Of a stretch of 64,000 nucleotides of DNA, positions 61,335 through 64,000 are shown one piece after another. The stretch covers positions 248,001-312,000 of the forward strand of contig CAJZBQ010000008.1 of the NCBI GenBank assembly GCA_914767885.1, given 5' to 3'. The first letter of the stretch is position 1; each line of letters begins with the position of its first letter. This DNA is from Blepharisma stoltei. Lineage: Eukaryota > Ciliophora > Heterotrichea > Heterotrichida > Blepharismidae. The position numbers were made by a program, and so were the translations under genes. The notes beneath the pieces were generated by a model. The model was not told the origin of the DNA. It made no database searches and saw nothing but the letters and a program-made list of their open reading frames with translations.

Positions 61335-64000
61335 ATGTCAGAAGAGCTTATAAATACAGTTTATATTCTTGCAACAATCAGTCAGCATATAGAATTTCCT
61401 TTCCGAAATTCATGATTAAGCAAAATTTTTCAAAATGCTTTTACCTCAGGCATTGATAAAGAAAGCCTTACTCCCCCCTCCATGAGTGAACAAAACCATT
61501 AGAAAAATCGCTATTTTTTGCCCAAAGCCCACCCTCCATGAGTGAACAAAAAATTTTTTAATAGAAAAAATTTTTATGGAAAAAAATTTTGATATATAAA
61601 TGATAATTAGTATAATCAAATCTAGAGCTAATTCTGTTTAATTTTAAACAAATTACGTTTTAAAACATAAATTTTATAAATTAAATTCATATTTGCTTTC
61701 CAATTTTTGGGAATTAGGATTTTTTTTTAAATTTCGAAAGAAATATTTTTTATAAAATTTATATATAAATTTTTTTTAAAAAAAAAATTAACCCCCCTTC
61801 GTGAGTGAACAAAATTTTTTTGTTCACTCACGGAGGTGGGGGGGAGTTAGAGAACTTGGATATTTAACAGGAAGAAGCTTAAGCGGCACCTTCCATTATG
61901 TAAGAGAAATTATTAGATTTCAGAAATGTGAAGATATTTTTGCTTGGCCAAACAAATTGTTGCATCCATTTCAAGTGTCTGACATACCTAAAAATATTGA
62001 AAAAGCTGCATTTTTTATTACTTGCACTAATAAGGATTATATAGAGGAAATAGAAGGCTACATTTTAGTTGTAAAACTTTTTCAACCTGAAGGAATTTTA
62101 GAATGTAAACACGGAGAAGAATGGAAGAGTTGCTCATCCCAGAAAATGGGTAATTATAAGCCTAAAAACTTTTCTGTGATTTTGGGCTTTGTAAAAAATT
62201 GAGAAGATATCAAAATTGAAGAAAAGACAGTAGAAGAAAATAAAGATAATGAGGCAAAAACAAAAAATGTTGAAAAAAGCCCACAAGATTTTGAAGAAAA
62301 TACTACTAAAAATATAAATGCGGACCAAATAAATGAAAAACTCAGACAAATGGAAGAAGAATTATCTAAATCTAAACTAAGCAATGAATGTCTCCAAGCC
62401 GAGCTAATGAGAGAAAAATTAAAAAATAAAAATACAAGCAGCAACATGCATCGGGTAAAAGTAATGATTGAAAATATGAGCAAAAAAATTTATAATACTA
62501 GGATAGATTTAGAAAAAAAATTAATATATTTAAAAGAAAGAGCAGAAGAAAGCCAATTATGTATCAAAAATATCCTAGATAATTGCCAAAGTAAATTTAA
62601 TCAGCTTCAATCTTTCGTAGATGACTCCGCTGGCTCAAAAAATGAGCTAGACAATAAAAAACCCGATTTTTCTATAGCTTTTAATGCTATTTCTGATTAT
62701 TTTCAATGCAGCAATAAAACTGCTCAAGATTGTCTTCAAAAATTTAAAGAGTTGGGAAATGAATGCTATTCATTAAAAGAGAAGTGCAATGAGATAATAA
62801 ATGAGATTGATAGCAAACCCTCATCATTAATAGCAAAAAATAATGAAAGAGAAGAAAAAACCAAAAAAATATTCAGAAGTGAGAATTCTTCTGTATCAAG
62901 ATTTTCACATTTCCCGGCTCTCAAAAGGAAAAAATATGGATTGGTCAATATAGGAAATAGTTGCCATCTGAATTCAGTTTTGCAGATTTTTGCAAGTATT
63001 CCAAATTTTATAGAAAAAATAAGAAACATTGAAAGCTAAGTTTTGGTTATTATATTTTAATGGCAATAATAAAATTGCTGTTTGAACTATATTTTTTGTC
63101 ATGCTGATCTGATATAGTCAGAATAAAGTCTTTAATGAGCTGGCTAAATATCATTAGACTTTATTAGCCCTGGGAAAGCACTTTTGGCATTTTTGGTTCA
63201 ATATCTGCTTTCGCTCTCTCGATAAAAATGCTTAATTCAAGTAGTAATTTTAATGTCACATTCTAATTCGGTAGCATTTACTTATCAGGGCAACAAAGGT
63301 TTTTGATCTATAAACTTAAGCCTTATAAGCACAATATTAATTATAAAACATTGAGAATAACTTATTTTATTCCTTAGGTGAAGTATAGGCATTTCGCCTA
63401 AATTGTCCGATATGGGCCGAAAGTTGAGAGCACTTTCTCTCAAGTTGGTTTGACCAACTTAGGTTGGCCAAACCAACAGTAGAGGGAAACTCCTTAACTC
63501 TCGGGTTGGTTTGGCTAAACTAACGTGAGAGGAAACGCTCTTAACTTTCAGCCCATATCGGACAATAAAGGCGAAATGCCTATACTATCGTCGATAACAG
63601 ATCCCTATCCTTTTTTAAATCTGGAAAATTAAGAAAACTAAGAGACTTGCTTGCTAGAGAAGATCCTATGGTAAATTATATTTAGTTTGGCGGAAGCACT
63701 TATAATGACTGCAAAAAATTATATGTTATTATCGTAAATTTATTTATGGAACTTACCAAAAATAGCATGTTTTTAATAAACAAAAATGAAGCTGTAGTTT
63801 GTGAAAATAACCACAGGAAAGAATTATCTGAGCCTCAAGTGTTTTTAACTATACCTGATAATGAATTAGGCATCAAAGATTGATTAAATCAGCTCGAAAA
63901 TGACCAAAAATTATATAAAGGAGATGATAATTTATTTTGTGAAGATTGTGGGCATAGATCTGATTCAGATATCGTGACAAAAAGCATTAAAGCTCACGAA
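61335..64000 (+). CDS. Ubiquitin-specific protease, copy 7, interrupted, runs off the window
   Basis: ATG 61335 starts the same module as copy 6 (MSEELINTVYILATISQHIE), then a MITE (61471-61846), then IFAWPNKLLHPFQVSDIP, coiled coil and Cys box GLVNIGNSCHLNSVLQIF (catalytic Cys kept, Tyr changed to His). Further segments 63033-63354 and 63384-63584 must be removed, and the 15-nt intron is at 63671-63685. After the second segment one base is missing relative to copy 6 (in a T run near 63,610), so the frame shifts. The zinc pair CEDCGHRSD is still readable near the edge. It is a recently damaged copy, or has a sequence error. Confidence 0.7.
61471..61846 (+). mobile_element. MITE-like element (376 bp) with TTA duplication in USP copy 7
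   Basis: Flanked by TTA (61468-61470 and 61847-61849). Copy 6 gives the empty site (GAAAGCCTTAGAGTACTT). Removal leaving one TTA restores DKESLRELGYLTG in phase. Confidence 0.93.
63033..63354 (+). mobile_element. Insertion (322 bp) with 8-bp direct repeat AACATTGA
   Basis: Compared with copy 6 (NIENDLFYCLGG), this copy reads RNIES-stop, then 322 bp, then IENNLFYSLGE. The edges share AACATTGA (63025-63032 and 63347-63354). Removing one repeat plus the insert restores phase. There is no TA pair and no clear inverted repeat, so this may be a different element type. Confidence 0.7.
63384..63584 (+). mobile_element. TA-flanked fold-back element (199 bp)
   Basis: Ends TATAGGCATTTCGCC and GGCGAAATGCCTATA are perfect inverted repeats, continued by GTCCGATATGGGCxGAAAGTT and its complement, with inner GGTTGGTTTG repeats. 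Excision leaving one TA gives LGEV-LSSITDPY, aligned with LGGIISSITDPY of copy 6. Confidence 0.92.
63671..63685 (+). other. 15-nt intron in USP copy 7
   Basis: GTAAATTATATTTAG before FGGSTYNDCKKLY, homologous to copies 3-6. Confidence 0.88.

Noticed and set aside
47829-63685. Conserved in-frame TAG in five USP copies as a sense codon (Gln code)
   Set aside because: Each TAG is exactly the end of a 15-nt GTAA..TAG block, so it is a 3' splice site. TAG also ends the helicase, one TPR gene and USP copies 3 and 6.

Overview
The window looks like germline (micronuclear) DNA of a heterotrich ciliate, most like Blepharisma. Four signs point there. (1) TGA is read in frame as tryptophan in every long gene, while TAA and TAG end genes. 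(2) Ubiquitin-protease genes share a 15-nt intron of the form GTAA..TAG at one homologous site. (3) Reading frames are repeatedly cut by non-coding segments whose removal from one TA to another TA restores the frame (15 cases checked by codon phase). (4) A family of about 310-390 bp MITE-like elements sits between and inside genes, flanked by 3-bp TNA duplications. The species is an inference. The TGA code, intron size and frame restoration are read directly from the sequence.

Layout. 1-141 (+): tail of a membrane protein. 0.3-0.7 kb: TPR remnant. 1.2-13.2 kb (-): one giant gene cut by six insertions, coding for a signal peptide, a very long Cys-rich repeat array, PKD/REJ-like repeats, a GPS-like motif and five membrane segments. 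15.0-17.3 kb (-): DDX11/CHL1-type iron-sulphur DNA helicase, uninterrupted. 17.5-26.7 kb (+): a tandem family of zinc-finger (B-box-like) plus TPR proteins, from intact (22.4-24.7 kb) to split, internally deleted and decayed. 27.9-30.5 kb and 34.2-36.5 kb (-): two Kelch-like proteins, the second fused to a TPR array. Between them lie three MITEs, a kinase fragment and a papain-like protease that has lost its catalytic Cys.

36.7-64.0 kb is a cluster of ubiquitin-specific protease (USP, peptidase C19) genes: seven copies on both strands plus two fragments. One (58.2-60.3 kb) is uninterrupted. One (45.6-48.5 kb) becomes complete after removal of one MITE and one intron. One (55.7-57.3 kb) has an N-terminal membrane anchor. 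Two neighbouring copies have lost both catalytic Cys and His and have kept the old intron as coding sequence. Most carry an N-terminal module that I do not recognise, followed by coiled coil.

The genes do not form an operon. The shared theme is repeated duplication of repeat-protein and ubiquitin-pathway genes in a germline full of eliminated elements, some nested (a retroposon-like insert inside a short TA-bounded segment). No rRNA, tRNA, CRISPR or bacterial-type features were seen.
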